Counted from the stretch's first letter, positions 11,540-22,942 are shown. The stretch is 64,000 bases of DNA from Triatoma infestans (GCA_011037195.1 JAAEAF010001583.1:94388-158387), one strand, 5' to 3'. The notes: generated by a model not told the origin, from the sequence alone. Numbers and translations: made by a program.

Positions 11540-12819
11540 GCAAATCAGTGAGTTCCTTGGAGTAGTTCTCGACAGTAAATTGAACTGGTCGGAACATGTT
11601 AAGACACAACATCAAAAGGCGATAATCTCCTTTTGGCAATGTCGAAGAGTTGTAGGTAAGAACTGGGGAATCACTCCCAAGATGATGTTCTGGATTTATT
11701 GTATGGTCATTAAACCTAGATTGGTATATGCGGCTTTGGTGTGGTGGCGTCGCATTGAAACACGATCTGCTAGGCAGCTGTGGAAGAAGTCCAACGCTTG
11801 CTTGTCTGGCGGTGACTGGAGCGTTTCGGACGACACCGACCGCATCTATGGAGACTTTGTTAGGGATTCCACCTCTTTGTGTGGAGGTGAAAAACCAGGC
11901 AATGAAAGCCTGTTATAGAATTAAACAGGCAGGTTTTTGGCAGGGTAAGCGATATGGTCATTCTACCATTTATCGTGAGATGCTTTTAAGGATTCCCATT
12001 ACAGGTTTCCCTTCTGATAGGAATTTGAAGACTTTTGTCTTTGGTCATTCCTACAGAGTTAGGTTGCCTTCTAGGGAAGATTGGTTAACCCTGGGTCCGT
12101 CTGGTGTGATTCCTGAGAATTATCTCCGATGCTACACGGACGGTTCCAGGATGGATGGTAGGTCTGGGGCTGCCGTCTATTTTGAGGCGGGAGATCATTT
12201 GGTAGCGCCTCTTGGTGAGTGGGCCACCGTTTTCCAGGCTGAGGTTTATGCAATTCTTTGCTGTATTTTGGATGAGAGGGTGCGAAACACTAATTTAAAA
12301 GGTGTTTGTATCTGCTCGGATAGCCAGGCTGCGTTGAAGGCGCTTAATTCATGTGTCTTCACTTCCAGATTGGTGTTGGAATGTTCTAGAAGACTGGAAG
12401 ATCTTTCTTCATTAAAGGATGTGCTTCTGGTCTGGGTTCCAGGTCATATGGGAATTTTTGGGAATGAGGAGGTGGATAGGTTTGCCAAATTAGGTGCCTA
12501 TCTCCCTTTCATTGGTCCAGAGCCTGCTGTTGGTGTGTCTTCTGACACATGTTTGTCGGGCTTTCAGACGTGGATGACCTCACAGCACTCATCCTTATGG
12601 ATGAGTGCAGTGGGTTGTCGGCAGTCTAAAATGCTCATTGGGGGCCCGGACGGGGCTTTGAGTAGTGGGGTCCGATGTCTTTCACGGACCTCCCTCAGGT
12701 ATCTGGTTGGATTCCTCACTGGGCATTGTGGTTTAAGGAGACATCTCTATATAATGGGACTTGTGCCTGACCCTTTTTGTAGAGTTTGTGAAACTGAGGA
12801 GGAAACACCCATGCATTGA
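11540..12819 (+). pseudogene. RT thumb, RNase H and C-terminal motif of the non-LTR element
   Basis: The RT connection region (FLGVVLDSKLNWSEHV, from about 11550) continues to about 11780, where a frameshift moves to the long frame ending at 12819. That frame carries a full RNase H domain: YTDGS at 12133-12147, FQAEVYAIL with Glu at 12241-12243, CSDSQAAL with Asp at 12319-12321, and WVPGHMGIFGNEEVDRFAKLG (split here only by its length: WVPGHMGIFG then NEEVDRFAKLG) around 12437-12495. It ends with LTGHCGLRRHL and the Cys motif CRVC, then a stop after TPMH where the related element at 617-1488 reads TPLH and continues, so the last residues are probably cut by mutation. Confidence 0.88.
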
Positions 12820-13088
12820 TGACGAATTGTTTGGGTTGTGAGGAGATTAGGTTTAGGACCTTCGGCCGGAATAGGATGTCGGTAGAGGATCTTAAGCTGT
12901 GTCCTTTTAAGGTTTTGGTCCGATTTGTTCGGTCTGTTGTGAAACTTAGATGGTTAAAACCTGGGCCTGGATTTTCATTCTAGTCCCAGTGGTAGGTATT
13001 CTTTAGGGGCAGCTATATAGGCCCGAGGGGGCTTTGGATAGCGTAGGGTTTACTTCCCTCCCCTTTTGGGAATAATAAATAATAATAA
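12820..13088 (+). other. 3' UTR and (AAT)n tail of the non-LTR element
   Basis: Ends with AATAATAAATAATAATAATA, a simple trinucleotide tail instead of poly(A). The segment GGGCTTTGGATAGCGTAGGG (13029-13048) is shared with the fragments at 50640-50875 and 57535-57580, which identifies them as the same family. Confidence 0.8.
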
Positions 13089-13098
13089 TAATACTTCT

Positions 13099-13188
13099 AT
13101 CTTTATCTCAAACATACACACAAGCCCTCTTTACTAAACCGCTCACGCCACAAACTAGTACAACACATCTCATTCCAATCACATTTCA
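13099..13188 (+). mobile_element. LTR fragment, right half, followed by primer-binding site
   Basis: Continuation of the LTR fragment at 8011-8047 (ATCTTTATCTCAAACATACA and onward), ending ATTTCA at 13188, one T, then TGGCACCAGACTG at 13190-13202. Before the non-LTR insertion these two parts were contiguous. Confidence 0.85.
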
Positions 13189-13202
13189 TTGGCACCAGAC
13201 TG

Positions 13203-14460
13203 AAACTTGATGGTGGAACTTGATGGCAATAAACATTATGAAAGTTGACTTAATAGAATTATAAATACTTAACTTTAAATTCTTATAACTAACATGCAAT
13301 TATAACTAACATACAATTACAACTAACATGCATTATTCATGCAATTATATTCATACGCATACAATTACATTCATGCACATGCAATTATATTCATGCCCAT
13401 ACAATTTGTAGATGATGATGATGTTTGGATCTGCAAAAGAGTGATTATATAAATTTAAATTCTTACAGCTAATATATAAACATTATTCGATAAATACTCA
13501 ATAATTTCAACAAGTATTAGTGAAAAAATTATTTAAAGCTCCCTACCTATAAAGGTAAGGATGAAATATCTATCTGAGCGGTATGCACAAGTATTTCAAG
13601 TATTTTGGGTTTTCTAGATTCCTTCAACATAAATTAACAATACAAGAAATCAATTAAATATTATAAAAATATAAGATTAATATAGAAAAGATAGACAAAG
13701 TACAAATACAAATACAATTATTCAATTTTTTTTTAGGCGAACTGAAAAAATAAATAAATTAGTTAAATACAATAAAAAAATATCATTATCATCACATATC
13801 AAAAATATCAAACAAATCACGTGGTCATCTCGGTTTCTGTAAAATAAAATAAATTGTGCAAATATCAAATGGTTGAATAAATTTATAACTAGTGATACGA
13901 GAGTTGTCAGTGCTGAAGCAAACATAATATGTCCATTATTGCAACAACTAAATTAAATATATCAATACATTTTCCACATTTTTGTTCTTAAGACTAACAA
14001 AATGCTTACATATAACATTTTACATGTGGTGTAGTATGTAGAGTTTAGAAGTGTGATAGATTGAGAATAATTTCAAGAGTTTCAATATATTCTTGTATTA
14101 TGTATTATGTGTGCGCGAGGTGGCACTGCAATTTTGTGGCTATTTGCAGAGTTTTTAGTGAACCTAGCGATTATTATTAATTTGGTGCGTTTGAGTGAAT
14201 ATTTGAAAATTGAATGTTGAATTTATTAAGTGCGTGTGCGCAAATTAATGATTGCTCTCTAAGAACGTTTCTACAAGTATTAATTGGAAATTACCTTATA
14301 ATTGCGAAACTATGAATTCGCCAGAAAAATTGGAAATTTCGACATTGTCCGCATGCAATTGAAGGGACGTGGTGCCATAATTAGATATCATCTGGTTAGT
14401 CAGAACTGGTGGAAGCAGGTATGATAGCCATGGTCATAATATCAGGTGTTCGAGAAAACT
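13203..14460. other. Gene-free interior, short tandem repeats at the left
   Basis: Sequence after the plus-strand primer site, with no supported frame. At about 13285-13405 there are short imperfect tandem repeats: ATAACTAACATGCAATT-like units (three) followed by ATGCAATTATATTCATGC-like units (three to four). The rest is AT-rich and unassigned. If a pol region once existed between the gag at 15 kb and the 3' end at 7.6-8.0 kb, it is gone. Confidence 0.5.
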
Positions 14461-14495
14461 ACTGATGGCTAACTCGTTTTGGGTTGTATTTGGAA

Positions 14496-15807
14496 GCAAT
14501 TACGAGCCGTATGTCCAAATTTTGAACTATATTGACAAGTGGGCTTACTTTGGATGTTATTGCCTAATTCGTTATAATTATTATTATTCTGATTATACTG
14601 GGGCCTACCTGGATAAGTTTAAATCGTGAATTATTTGAATTATTTACTCGAGCATTATTATTATTATTACTATAACATTGATTATTATTATTATAGCGAT
14701 TATTACTATATACTCTGCGATTAAAATTTTTAGGAATATTAAAATTGTTAGGCATTTTGCCAAAGTTAGTGCGGGGTTTTGGCCGGGATTTATTTGTGCA
14801 GTCCACGTCAAAATGTGGACCAGAACAGTGGCGGCAGGGCCTATTCTTTACTACAATAAAAACTCTTCGAGTGGCAGTAGGTTTTAATGGTGGTTTCTGA
14901 TTTTTATTTCGATGCGGGCATTCTGCGTGGAAATGCATTTGTCCGCAGAAACGACATGAAGATGGAGATGAGCGAGGATAAGAAGTTTTCGAGGTGACAG
15001 CGAAAACTGTAGGGTTTGTTTCCGAAGCCTGTACTTCTTTTAGGGCATTGACATAAGAAAGAGCTTCATCTAGTTTTGAGGTAGCTTTGTTCGTACCTCA
15101 TTACGAAGCGGTTGATGAAGTGATTTCAGAAATGCATCAGTGGCCAGTTTGTCTAAAATAGTTTGTAAGGCCTCGAGTGGGTTAGCTTGAGCTTTTAAAC
15201 TAATGGCGGATTGGATTTGTCTAATTCTATCCGCGAAGGTTTCAGGAGACTCTGTGGGAAGAGACTGAATATTAGTCATCTGTTGTAAGAGGACTAGTGA
15301 GGTTTTCTCCTTACGAAGTCGGGCTAGAAGTCGCTCTGAAATTTGGGGATACGTTATAATTGTACCCTGGCGACCTAATTCGGCTTTCTGGGTGTCATAA
15401 AATATTTTCGCAGAACCTGACAGTATAAGTGCTAGGATTTCTAGTTTTGCCGCGTCATTCCAGCCAGAAAGGCTAGCGGAATGGCTAATTTGGTCTAGGA
15501 AGTCTGAAACACTGGCTGAATTTATCAATTGTCAATTTCTCAAGGGGCTAGCAGGTTGATTGCTGCGGGTGGCAGGAGGATTGGCTAATTGCTGCTGAGC
15601 AAGTAAATATTCTACAGCAGCGTCGATGCCCATATCTTGTTCATTAATCTTATACATTTTGGAAACAGTAGAATAACCTTGGGAAAGATTATATTTTTCT
15701 AGGCGTCTGCGTAACTGATTTAAGTTGCTCTTTTGAGAGAGTTTATGATCCCTTAATATTTTTACACTTTGCGATCTATTAAGAGCACTCATAAATTCAA
15801 AATTCAC
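14496..15807 (-). pseudogene. gag polyprotein of LTR retrotransposon (broken)
   Basis: Minus-strand structural protein of a Gypsy-like LTR element. The first part (15807-15532, starting MNFEFMSALNRSQSVK) has a basic SAP-like N-terminus and ends at a single in-frame TGA (15532-15534). The same frame goes on with the capsid-like region (SVSDFLDQI, LSGWNDAAKLEILALIL, AKIFYDTQKAEL, PETFADRIRQIQSAI) to 15070. A frameshift near 15090 leads to DEALSYVNALKEVQAS and two zinc knuckles, CRFCGQMHFHAEC (14918-14956) and CRHCSGPHFDVDC (14798-14836). Both have spacing C-X2-C-X3-H-X4-C. An Asn-rich low-complexity stretch follows. After another frame change there is a third, damaged knuckle (14496-14537) with GHTARNC and the second Cys changed to Ser. 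No protease or RT follows. Confidence 0.8.
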
Positions 15808-16000
15808 AAAGGATTAGGGTACAATGGTACAATTACAAAAATTTAAAAATGAAATTTAATAGAAAATTCAATTATGGAAAATATTTAAGATATTTTCCCT
15901 GATAAAAAATAGAAAAAAGCAATAAAATTATCTGATGGATAATTTTTTTAATTAGTAAATTGAAAATTGACGTACTTGTTAATTTGTGGTTGATAAAATC

Positions 16001-16018
16001 CCAAACAGCTGGCACCAA
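16001..16018 (-). promoter_or_regulatory. Primer-binding site of the LTR element
   Basis: On the minus strand, one base after the LTR end, reads TGGTGCCAGCTG. The leading TGG would pair with the CCA of a tRNA 3' end. The plus-strand LTRs at 7145 and 13188 are followed by the similar TGGCACCAGACTG. The tRNA species is not assigned. Confidence 0.6.
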
Positions 16019-16864
16019 TGAAAAGTGTTGTAGTATTTTGAGTAGTATTTTGGTGTGAGATGTGTTGTAGTAGTTTGTTGTAGTGGTAGTTTGTGGCGTG
16101 AGCGGTTTAGTAAAGGGCTTGTGTGTATGTTTGAGGTAAAGATAGAAGTATTAAGAAATAATCAAGAAAACACTGTTAGATTAAATTAAATATATTATCT
16201 TTAAAGATATTTAATTATTTTACAATATCACAATTTGTTTATAAATCTATTACAATATCACAATGTTTATAAAATCAATTATTTATCTAGATTAAGTGCA
16301 AAGCTCTTATGTTTTAGCTAGATTGATTTAACTTAAACTGGCACTGGTGTTTACTGGTACAAGTGTTCTGGTTCGGTGTCTGTTTCAGACTGTTCTTGTT
16401 TGAAAGCAGAATGCAGACTGTCCTGAAAGAATGCCTTCTAATTGTTAGTTCAAATCTTTTCAAATGTTTATAAAATCAATTATTTATCTGATTAAGTGCA
16501 AAGCTTTTATGTTTTAGCTAGATTGATTTAACTTAAACTGGCACTGATGTTTACTGGTACAAGTGTTCTGGTTCGGTGTCTGTTTCAGACTGTTCTTGTT
16601 TGAAAGCAGAATGCAAACTGTCTTGAAAGAATGCCTTCTAATTGTTAATTCAATCTTTTCAAATAATGCTGGCATGTCTGGAGGGAATGTATTGTCTTAT
16701 CCTAACTGTTACTGTTCCTTTGTCTCTTCAAAGACCTAAATTATAGTACCTGGCTCTTTCCCCTTCACTAAAATACACTGTTTGAACCAGCTAAAATTCA
16801 CAAAATTATTTTACTAAACTATTTTCAAAATTCTTATTTTCTTTCATTTCTTTCTTCCACTACA
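16019..16864 (-). mobile_element. 5' LTR with internal tandem duplication
   Basis: On the minus strand it begins TGTAGTGG (16864) and ends TTTTCA (16019), then the primer site and gag, so it is the 5' LTR of that element. It is about 250 bp longer than the LTR at 6551-7145. The main cause is a tandem duplication: 16265-16465 and 16466-16664 are nearly identical (about 200 bp each). In addition a TACTACAACA-type motif is repeated near the gag-proximal end. Confidence 0.85.
16265..16664. repeat. Two tandem 200-bp units inside the LTR
   Basis: Both units begin GTTTATAAAATCAATTATTT and end with CTTTTCAAAT; they differ by a few substitutions and single-base indels. Duplicated U3 segments of this kind often hold promoter or enhancer sequence, which is an inference here. 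Confidence 0.9.
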
Positions 16865-17060
16865 GCCTTGAGAAAAATCGGAATAATGATGGACTTGATG
16901 GAACATGACTGGATTTTGGATTCTCATTCATTCGTGTTGAGTAAGATTTTTGTGTGTACCAGTGAGTTGAAGTAGAGAGTTGAGAAGCAGCATAAGTAAA
17001 CATGGTATGACGGATCAAAATCCCAAATGTTGAGGAGTTATTAGTTACATATTTTTAATG

Positions 17061-17106
17061 ATTGCAGCAAGTGAAATTTGTGTGATTGTTTCACACAAGA
17101 TTTTTT
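17061..17106 (+). mobile_element. HLR 3' terminus
   Basis: GCAGCAAGTGAAATTTGTGT then the terminal hairpin GTGTGA-TTGTT-TCACAC and AAGATTTTTT. Only the 3' end of a copy is present; upstream sequence to 16865 shows no clear module. The next retrotransposon starts immediately after it. Confidence 0.75.
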
Positions 17107-17122
17107 ATTTATTTATTTATTA

Positions 17123-19944
17123 ATTTTTATTAACTGGTGATTTCAATGGGAGAACCGGTATAAACCAAAAATTGCATAAGAATTATTGTTTTAAAGTTTG
17201 TCGAATTATAGAAAATATAAACAGATGTTCCAAAGGTAATGTGTTAAATGGTAATGGACAAAAATTATTAGAATTTTATTTTAGAATGATTTTAGTTTTC
17301 TTATTTTGAATGGCAGGACAAAAAATGGGACAAAGGGAATGGACTTTTATTAATGCAAACGGTTTTTCTGTTATAGACTATTGCTGTGTGGATTGCAGAA
17401 TTATTAACTTTCGTTAAGTATTTTAAGATGGACTGTCAAATATACTCTGATCATATGCCAGTTTCTATATCGCTTGATTGTGAACTGAGTGTAAACTATG
17501 ATCATGTCCTCCCTCTCTGTCCTTAGTTAAATTGGAAAATTCAACATAAAAATAACTATCAATATAAATTACAATTTTTCTTGAATTCTGTAAAGTATAT
17601 ACCAACGCATATTAACGGAAAAACAAATTTTTTTGCAAAATCATGAAAAAATCTTCCACCTACTACCTGTACCCACAGAAGTCTAAATATAAGGAATAAT
17701 GGTATGTTAGACAGTGCCAACAGGCTAGAAAAAATGCATTTAAATATCTTAGAAAATACAAAAAGAATAATCTCTTAAAGTATAAGATATTGTATCTGCA
17801 ATATAATAACGAATATAAACAGATCTGTTCAAGAAAGAAAAAGGAATACCATCTGGATTTAGTGAAGAAAATTAATAGTTCTATTAATACAAAAGATTTC
17901 TGGGATACAATTAAGAGTTTTAAAGAAAAAGGATCTCTATTCAACCGAAACTATTAAAGCTAATGAATGGGTGGAATATTTTGCAAATCCGTTCGTTGGT
18001 GACAACGGTGTACATTTTATGCCGAACAGTGATGTGCAATACGCCGAACCTTATGTGTTTGATGAAAATTTAGATAACCCCTTTAGAGCACATGAATTGC
18101 AAATTGTCCTCCAAAAAGTAAAAAATGGGAAAGCACCTGGGTTGGATTGAATTTCATCGGAATTTTTTAAATATGCAGCGCAAGACGTAGATAACATATT
18201 TAATCTGATCAATATTGTTAATATAAAATTGCAAAAGAGTAAAAGAGTAAAAGTTTATGCTTTCTTTGGGGATTTATCATCAGCATTTGACAACGTAAAT
18301 AGGGGAGCTTTGCTCTTTAAATTATCTCAATATGGTGTCAACAAGGATGGTTAATGATTTAAAAGGTTTATTGATTAATACAAAAAGCAAGGTGTGGTGT
18401 AAAAATGGTCTGGCTGAGGCTTTTGATAATACATCTGGTGTGAAGCAAAGCTGTGTGCTAAGCCCTACTTTATTCTCTTTGTACATAAATGACTTAGAAG
18501 ATTACATAGATGGAGGAATTAGAATATGTGGCGAGAGACTAAAAGTTATGGCATATGCGGATGATATTGTATTACTTGCTTCGGAACCCACACTTCCCAG
18601 AGAAAGATCAACCGCTTTCAACAATATCTAATCACATGACAACTAAATATTAATTTAGTAAAATCCAAAATAGTAATTTTTATTAAATGTTCAGAAAAAG
18701 CAAAAAATGAAAAATTGTTCTTTGAGAATAAAGAAATTGAAATTTTCAGTGATTATAAGTATCTTGGCCTTATTCTTACACCAAAACTTTTATTTAAAAA
18801 ACACTTATTAGAAAAACTTAATAAATCTAAATTAGGCATAAACTTGATTTGACTTCAGTTTATGGTAAATAAAAATATTTCATATAAGTCAAAATTGCAG
18901 GTATTTAATACAGTAAGTAGATCAGAAATGTGTTACCGTGCCCAAGTTTGGGGATGGACAGAACAGATAGAAGTTGAAAAATTATTGAGGTTTTTTATAA
19001 AGAAAATATTCAGGCTGCCTAGCTTTACTCCTACCTCCTTCTTGCATTTGGAAACTGGAATACTACCACTTTATCTACACACAATAAAGCTACACCATAA
19101 TTGCGTATTAAAAGTATTAAGTTTACCTGGCCATAAATGTTATAAAGAATAATTTATCTCGGTTTAAAATTACGAAAAGTATGGCCTGTCAACTAGAGAT
19201 TGAAGCAGAGTCAGAGAACTATGGACCGTTGGAAAGATATTTTTTTCAAAATTAGAAATAAATTAACATTGAATTATCAAAATAAATTTATCGTGATTTG
19301 ATTGAATCCCCGCATATTGTCATTTCAGAGAACTTAATTTTGACTGTGGTGACAGTCACTTCTTGAAAAGCAATATGACACTTGAGAATATGAGATGGGT
19401 TTTGAAGATAAGAAGTGGTGTACTGAAACTTAACTATACTCCATTTAAAGAATATGAACGTAGGTTGTGTTTACTCTGTAATCGCGGTGATGTAGGGACT
19501 TGCATCATTTTCTGGTTGTGTGTCCTATATTTACAGAATACAGAATTAAATATTTTAATAAGAAATCTTTATTCACACAGGAAATGTTAAAATTTTTAAA
19601 TGGGAAAAACTGGATTTCTCTGATCAAAATATTGCAAATCTGCTTATTTTTATAGAGAGCAATTATTGAAGAATTCAATTATTAGGATAGTTTTAAACTT
19701 TCCTCTAGAATATTCACAAAAACAATACAAATTCTAGCTTATATATTATAAGAATAATTATTTAGTTTATTTATTATAATAATAGTGAGTTTATTCAATA
19801 TTTAGATTTAATTTAAGAAAGTGCACTAATCACTGACTCAATAACCAAGTCTAATAATAAGTATTTAGTTTATTTTAGTTTGTACAGAAGTTTAATTGTT
19901 TTGTTTGTATTTATTATAAATAAAGACATTATTATTATATTATT
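17123..19944 (+). mobile_element. Old non-LTR retrotransposon, truncated inside the endonuclease
   Basis: Same family as 29122-30978 (matching RT and C-terminal segments) but longer at the 5' side and much more decayed. It ends with an (ATT)n-like tail at about 19928-19944. Possible target duplication: TTTTTATTTATTTATTTATT occurs at about 17102-17121 and again from about 19945, but the sequence is low-complexity, so this is only suggestive. Confidence 0.75.
17131..19590 (+). pseudogene. Endonuclease-RT pseudogene of the non-LTR element
   Basis: Begins with TGDFNGRTG, a core APE endonuclease motif, and SDHMPVSIS near 17451. The RT part shows KNGKAPGLD followed by a stop, then FFGDLSSAFDNV (first catalytic Asp, about 18265), a frameshift near 18340, GVKQSCVLSPTLF in which the conserved Gly of the GxxQGxxLSP motif is Ser, and AYADDIVLLA with the catalytic pair (18551-18580). 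Later pieces show YKYLGLIL, the connection region (18862-19152) and the C-terminal Cys motif LCLLCNRG (about 19468). Many stops and shifts make it long dead. Confidence 0.8.
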
Positions 19945-20560
19945 ATTTTTATTTATTTATTTATTTTTTTTTTTGGATGGTCTAATGCTTTTTTATTTGA
20001 TATAATATAACGTATTCAGCGTTCTACAATTTAAAAAAAAACTAAGATTTAAAGATTATGGTTATAAAATATATTACATACAAAAATTTATAGGCTTATT
20101 AAATTTTCTGTGAGTATAGATATAGGTAATATTATATAATAAAGGAAATAATAGGTTTCTATTATAATATAATGTCTTATATTATACTATATTATCGGCA
20201 TATTATAATAGCACGGTAGCGTAGTTGTTCAATTTAAAAGCAAATGTTATTTTATGATACGAAAAAAGTTGATATCTAGGGCGGTTTTATATATATATAT
20301 ATATATATATACCCATTATATATACTTATATATATAAAATGTGTTTTTCTCAGTTGAGAGTACATTTTCTTAGATTATAATATTTCCACCGAAGTTAGGT
20401 TTAATGTAAATATACAAGAGAAAATTTCTTTTCTTGGGAAATGTAAAAATGGTAAAATGAAAAATAAAATAAAATAAAGGTTAAATAATGTTCATTTTCT
20501 TATTTTTGTTGTAAGTTTCTTGGAATGAAGTAAAAATTTTGGAAAACTGATTATGTAGTA

Positions 20561-20603
<43 letters not shown>

Positions 20604-20734
20604 ATGTATGTATGTACAGCCTAATTAAAAGCGTCAATAATCAGCTGAATCTCAAATTTTGTTATTCTGGTTAGGTATCCTAACGAGATAAGGGACACGA
20701 ACTTTTCATCAGATTTCTTTTCTTTTTTTTTTTA
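19945..20734. other. Gene-free, very AT-rich, with microsatellites
   Basis: No coding signal. Contains T-runs near 19960, a (TA)n run at about 20288-20311, and a (TG)n-(TGTA)n compound tract at about 20558-20617. Confidence 0.65.
20558..20617. repeat. (TG)n(TATG)n compound microsatellite
   Basis: Uninterrupted TG run passing into seven or so TATG units; read directly. Confidence 0.95.
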
Positions 20735-21216
20735 CTACCTCTTTTCTGTAAAATTTTCTAAATTGTTTTCACCAGAAATAAGATCCACCGAGTCCCAAAA
20801 AAAAGAAATGCTATTAATAACTAGTGTTAGGAAGGTTTCAGACAAAATATGCTAACTGGAAGTGTGACTCGACTTTTCATATTTTCGCAATTATCTCACA
20901 AATGGCTCCAACAATTTTCCCTTCAAACTTTGTATACTATCAACCAATAAAAATGCCTATCACTTTTATTTCAAAAATCTTTCCTGGGAAACTAATTTTT
21001 AGAGGGGTTTTGATGGGGAGAAGACCCCCCCAGTCGTGTTAAAGCTTTCCTCTAAATTACCACTTATGAGTAATGTATGTTTCTACGGCCCACTTAATAT
21101 TAATGTACATTAAATTATTGCTTCACTGGAATATTGTTGTATTATGGTGACTCAACATAACAGTATTTTTTTTTATTAAAGAGAAAGTCGTATGAGTGTA
21201 TTACACCAGATTATAT
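20735..21216 (+). mobile_element. HLR copy, 5' part degraded
   Basis: Shows TTTTCACCAGAAATA, one module (ATGGCTCCAACAATTTTCCC, CTTTTATTTCAAAAATCTTT, AAAGCTTTCCTCTAAATTAC) and the 3' end AAAGAGAAAGTCGTATGAG with a decayed hairpin and ACACCAGATTATATTTTA. Joined head to tail to the next copy. Confidence 0.75.
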
Positions 21217-21951
21217 TTTACTGTCTCTAACTGCTATTGGAAGAAGTATTGCAATCGTGGCAAATTTTTGACATCGAATTTTCGCCCGAAATACTCGCTT
21301 TGAGGTTCCTTAAGTGCTAAAAAAGTGGATTTTAGAAAATTTTATGAATGTGTTTATGTATATATAATGTAGGTATCCGTCCACCAAAACAAATTCCGTT
21401 TGGGTGTGATCATGATATCCGACAGGAAGTTTATAAATCAATCGAAAATATCACTTTACTGTTTAGATTTTTTAGTTATTTGCGACTTTTATAAAAAACG
21501 GCTCCAACGATTTTCTCTAAACTTATTATATCAATTAAACACATAAAGAGTTACAACTTTTATTGGAAATTTTTTCGAATCCGAAAAAAATCATCTAAGG
21601 GGCTTTTGGGTGAGGAATGGGTTTGTATTTTCCTCTAAAGTACTATTTTAGTTTATTATACAATTCTATCATCTTTTATTAATTATAATAAAATATGTTG
21701 CCAAAATTCTAAGTTTGAAGAAAATCGGGTGAACTGAAGTGCGTTCTTAGTTGCACTGATTATGAATACAGAGAGATTAATTATTTAAAGAAGTTCTGGT
21801 GGAGGAGAAAATTTTGCTTTCCTCTTGAAAGTTTTTTTAAATTTTGATCCTCCCATTGATGTAATATTGAAGACAAGTAAACATTTGGTAAGAATTATAA
21901 GATTGAAGAAAATTATCAATCATAACTTTGTAAACTGCAGCAAGAGAAAGT

Positions 21952-21982
<31 letters not shown>

Positions 21983-21990
21983 TGTGTTTT
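21217..21990 (+). mobile_element. HLR copy ending in a GT tract
   Basis: Starts TTTTACTGTCTCTAACTGC directly after the previous copy, then AGTATTGCAATCGTGGCAAA, the CCGAAATACTCG motif, both modules, and ends GCAGCAAGAGAAAGTTGTAT where the terminal hairpin is replaced by a (TG)n run at about 21955-21982. Confidence 0.75.
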
Positions 21991-22942
21991 TTTTAACAAA
22001 TCATATAAATAATATAAATAAAACCTGAACAATTTTGCGAATATGATCACGTATTACGGTTTTCCTTTTTTATAATAATATAGACCGGAAGGAAATAACA
22101 AGTAGTATTCTCATATATGAAAAGAGAGTTAAGAAGGACTAAAGAAGGGAAATAAAAGAAGAAAAAAATATATAATAATAATAATAAAAAAGAAAGTAGA
22201 GGTCTGTAGGTTGAAGAGGTTAGTTCCTGTATGAAAAGGATAACCCCTAAAGAAGTTGGAAGTAAGACAGCTAGGAAGGAGATAAGGAAGATCCTGATGA
22301 AAGTGTGCGTGTGCGTGTGTGTATGTATAATACAGACGCACACAGAATAGATACTTGTGAAGGGCAATCAGGAGAGGATTAAGGTTGACCTAGTGCATTC
22401 TACTGTACACTATAGGAAGTAACCTCCCAGCTATTCAGCCAAGCAAACCAAGCCAAGCAAAACAGCATCCACTGACTACTTCTACTTCATTTCCAGTCTC
22501 TCTCTCACTCTCTCTCTTTATTTCTGAAATTTCTCTTGTGTAAGATAGTTTGTATATGGTAGGAGTTAAGATTTCTTTTTTTTTTTTCTTCTTTATATCT
22601 TTTCATCTTTCTTCCAGAAGGAAGGTTCTCCCAACCCGCAGATAGTGTGGGGCAATTTCACCACTCGGAGCCCGTAGTTCAAAGAAGAATTTCCCTTTTT
22701 CTCTTATTTATAATTGTCATCCTGTTTGATTTTACAGCTACATATACTGCAGGAATAATTTTATATTTTTTTCTATTTTATTCGTAACTCTCTTCAATTC
22801 CTACCAGCTGGTGAAATCTAATTATACTGACCAGTCACTGAAGAGCGAAAGTTTAACGTTTGCTGAATAAATGGGACAACCTCCTACAGCCTTTGAAAAT
22901 AAATATTTCCCGAAAAAACATTGCTAATAAAATTAAGAGTTT
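21991..22942. other. Gene-free stretch
   Basis: No supported gene. Short frames here come from GT/CA and T-rich tracts. A pyrimidine-rich CTCTCTC tract is at about 22494-22520. Confidence 0.55.

Larger units (their letters stand above)
8048..13088 (+). mobile_element. RNase H-bearing non-LTR retrotransposon, near full length, broken frames
   Basis: An element of about 5 kb inserted into an LTR fragment. The direct repeat TAATACTTCT lies at 8038-8047 and at 13089-13098; part of the right copy overlaps the (AAT)n tail. Layout: GC-rich 5' region 8048-8930, a TTTA/ATTT microsatellite, APE-type endonuclease, reverse transcriptase, RNase H, 3' UTR, (AAT)n tail. The RT motif GCPQGGCLSP and the C-terminal RNase H are typical of the I/LOA/R1-like group; I do not assign the exact clade. 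No ORF1 with zinc knuckles is visible upstream of the endonuclease. Multiple frameshifts and stops make it inactive. A 3' UTR fragment of the same family is at 50640-50875 and a 46-bp one at 57535-57580. Confidence 0.85.

Noticed and set aside
13203..14460. Hidden pol region of the LTR element
   Set aside because: No RT, RNase H or integrase motif in any frame on either strand.
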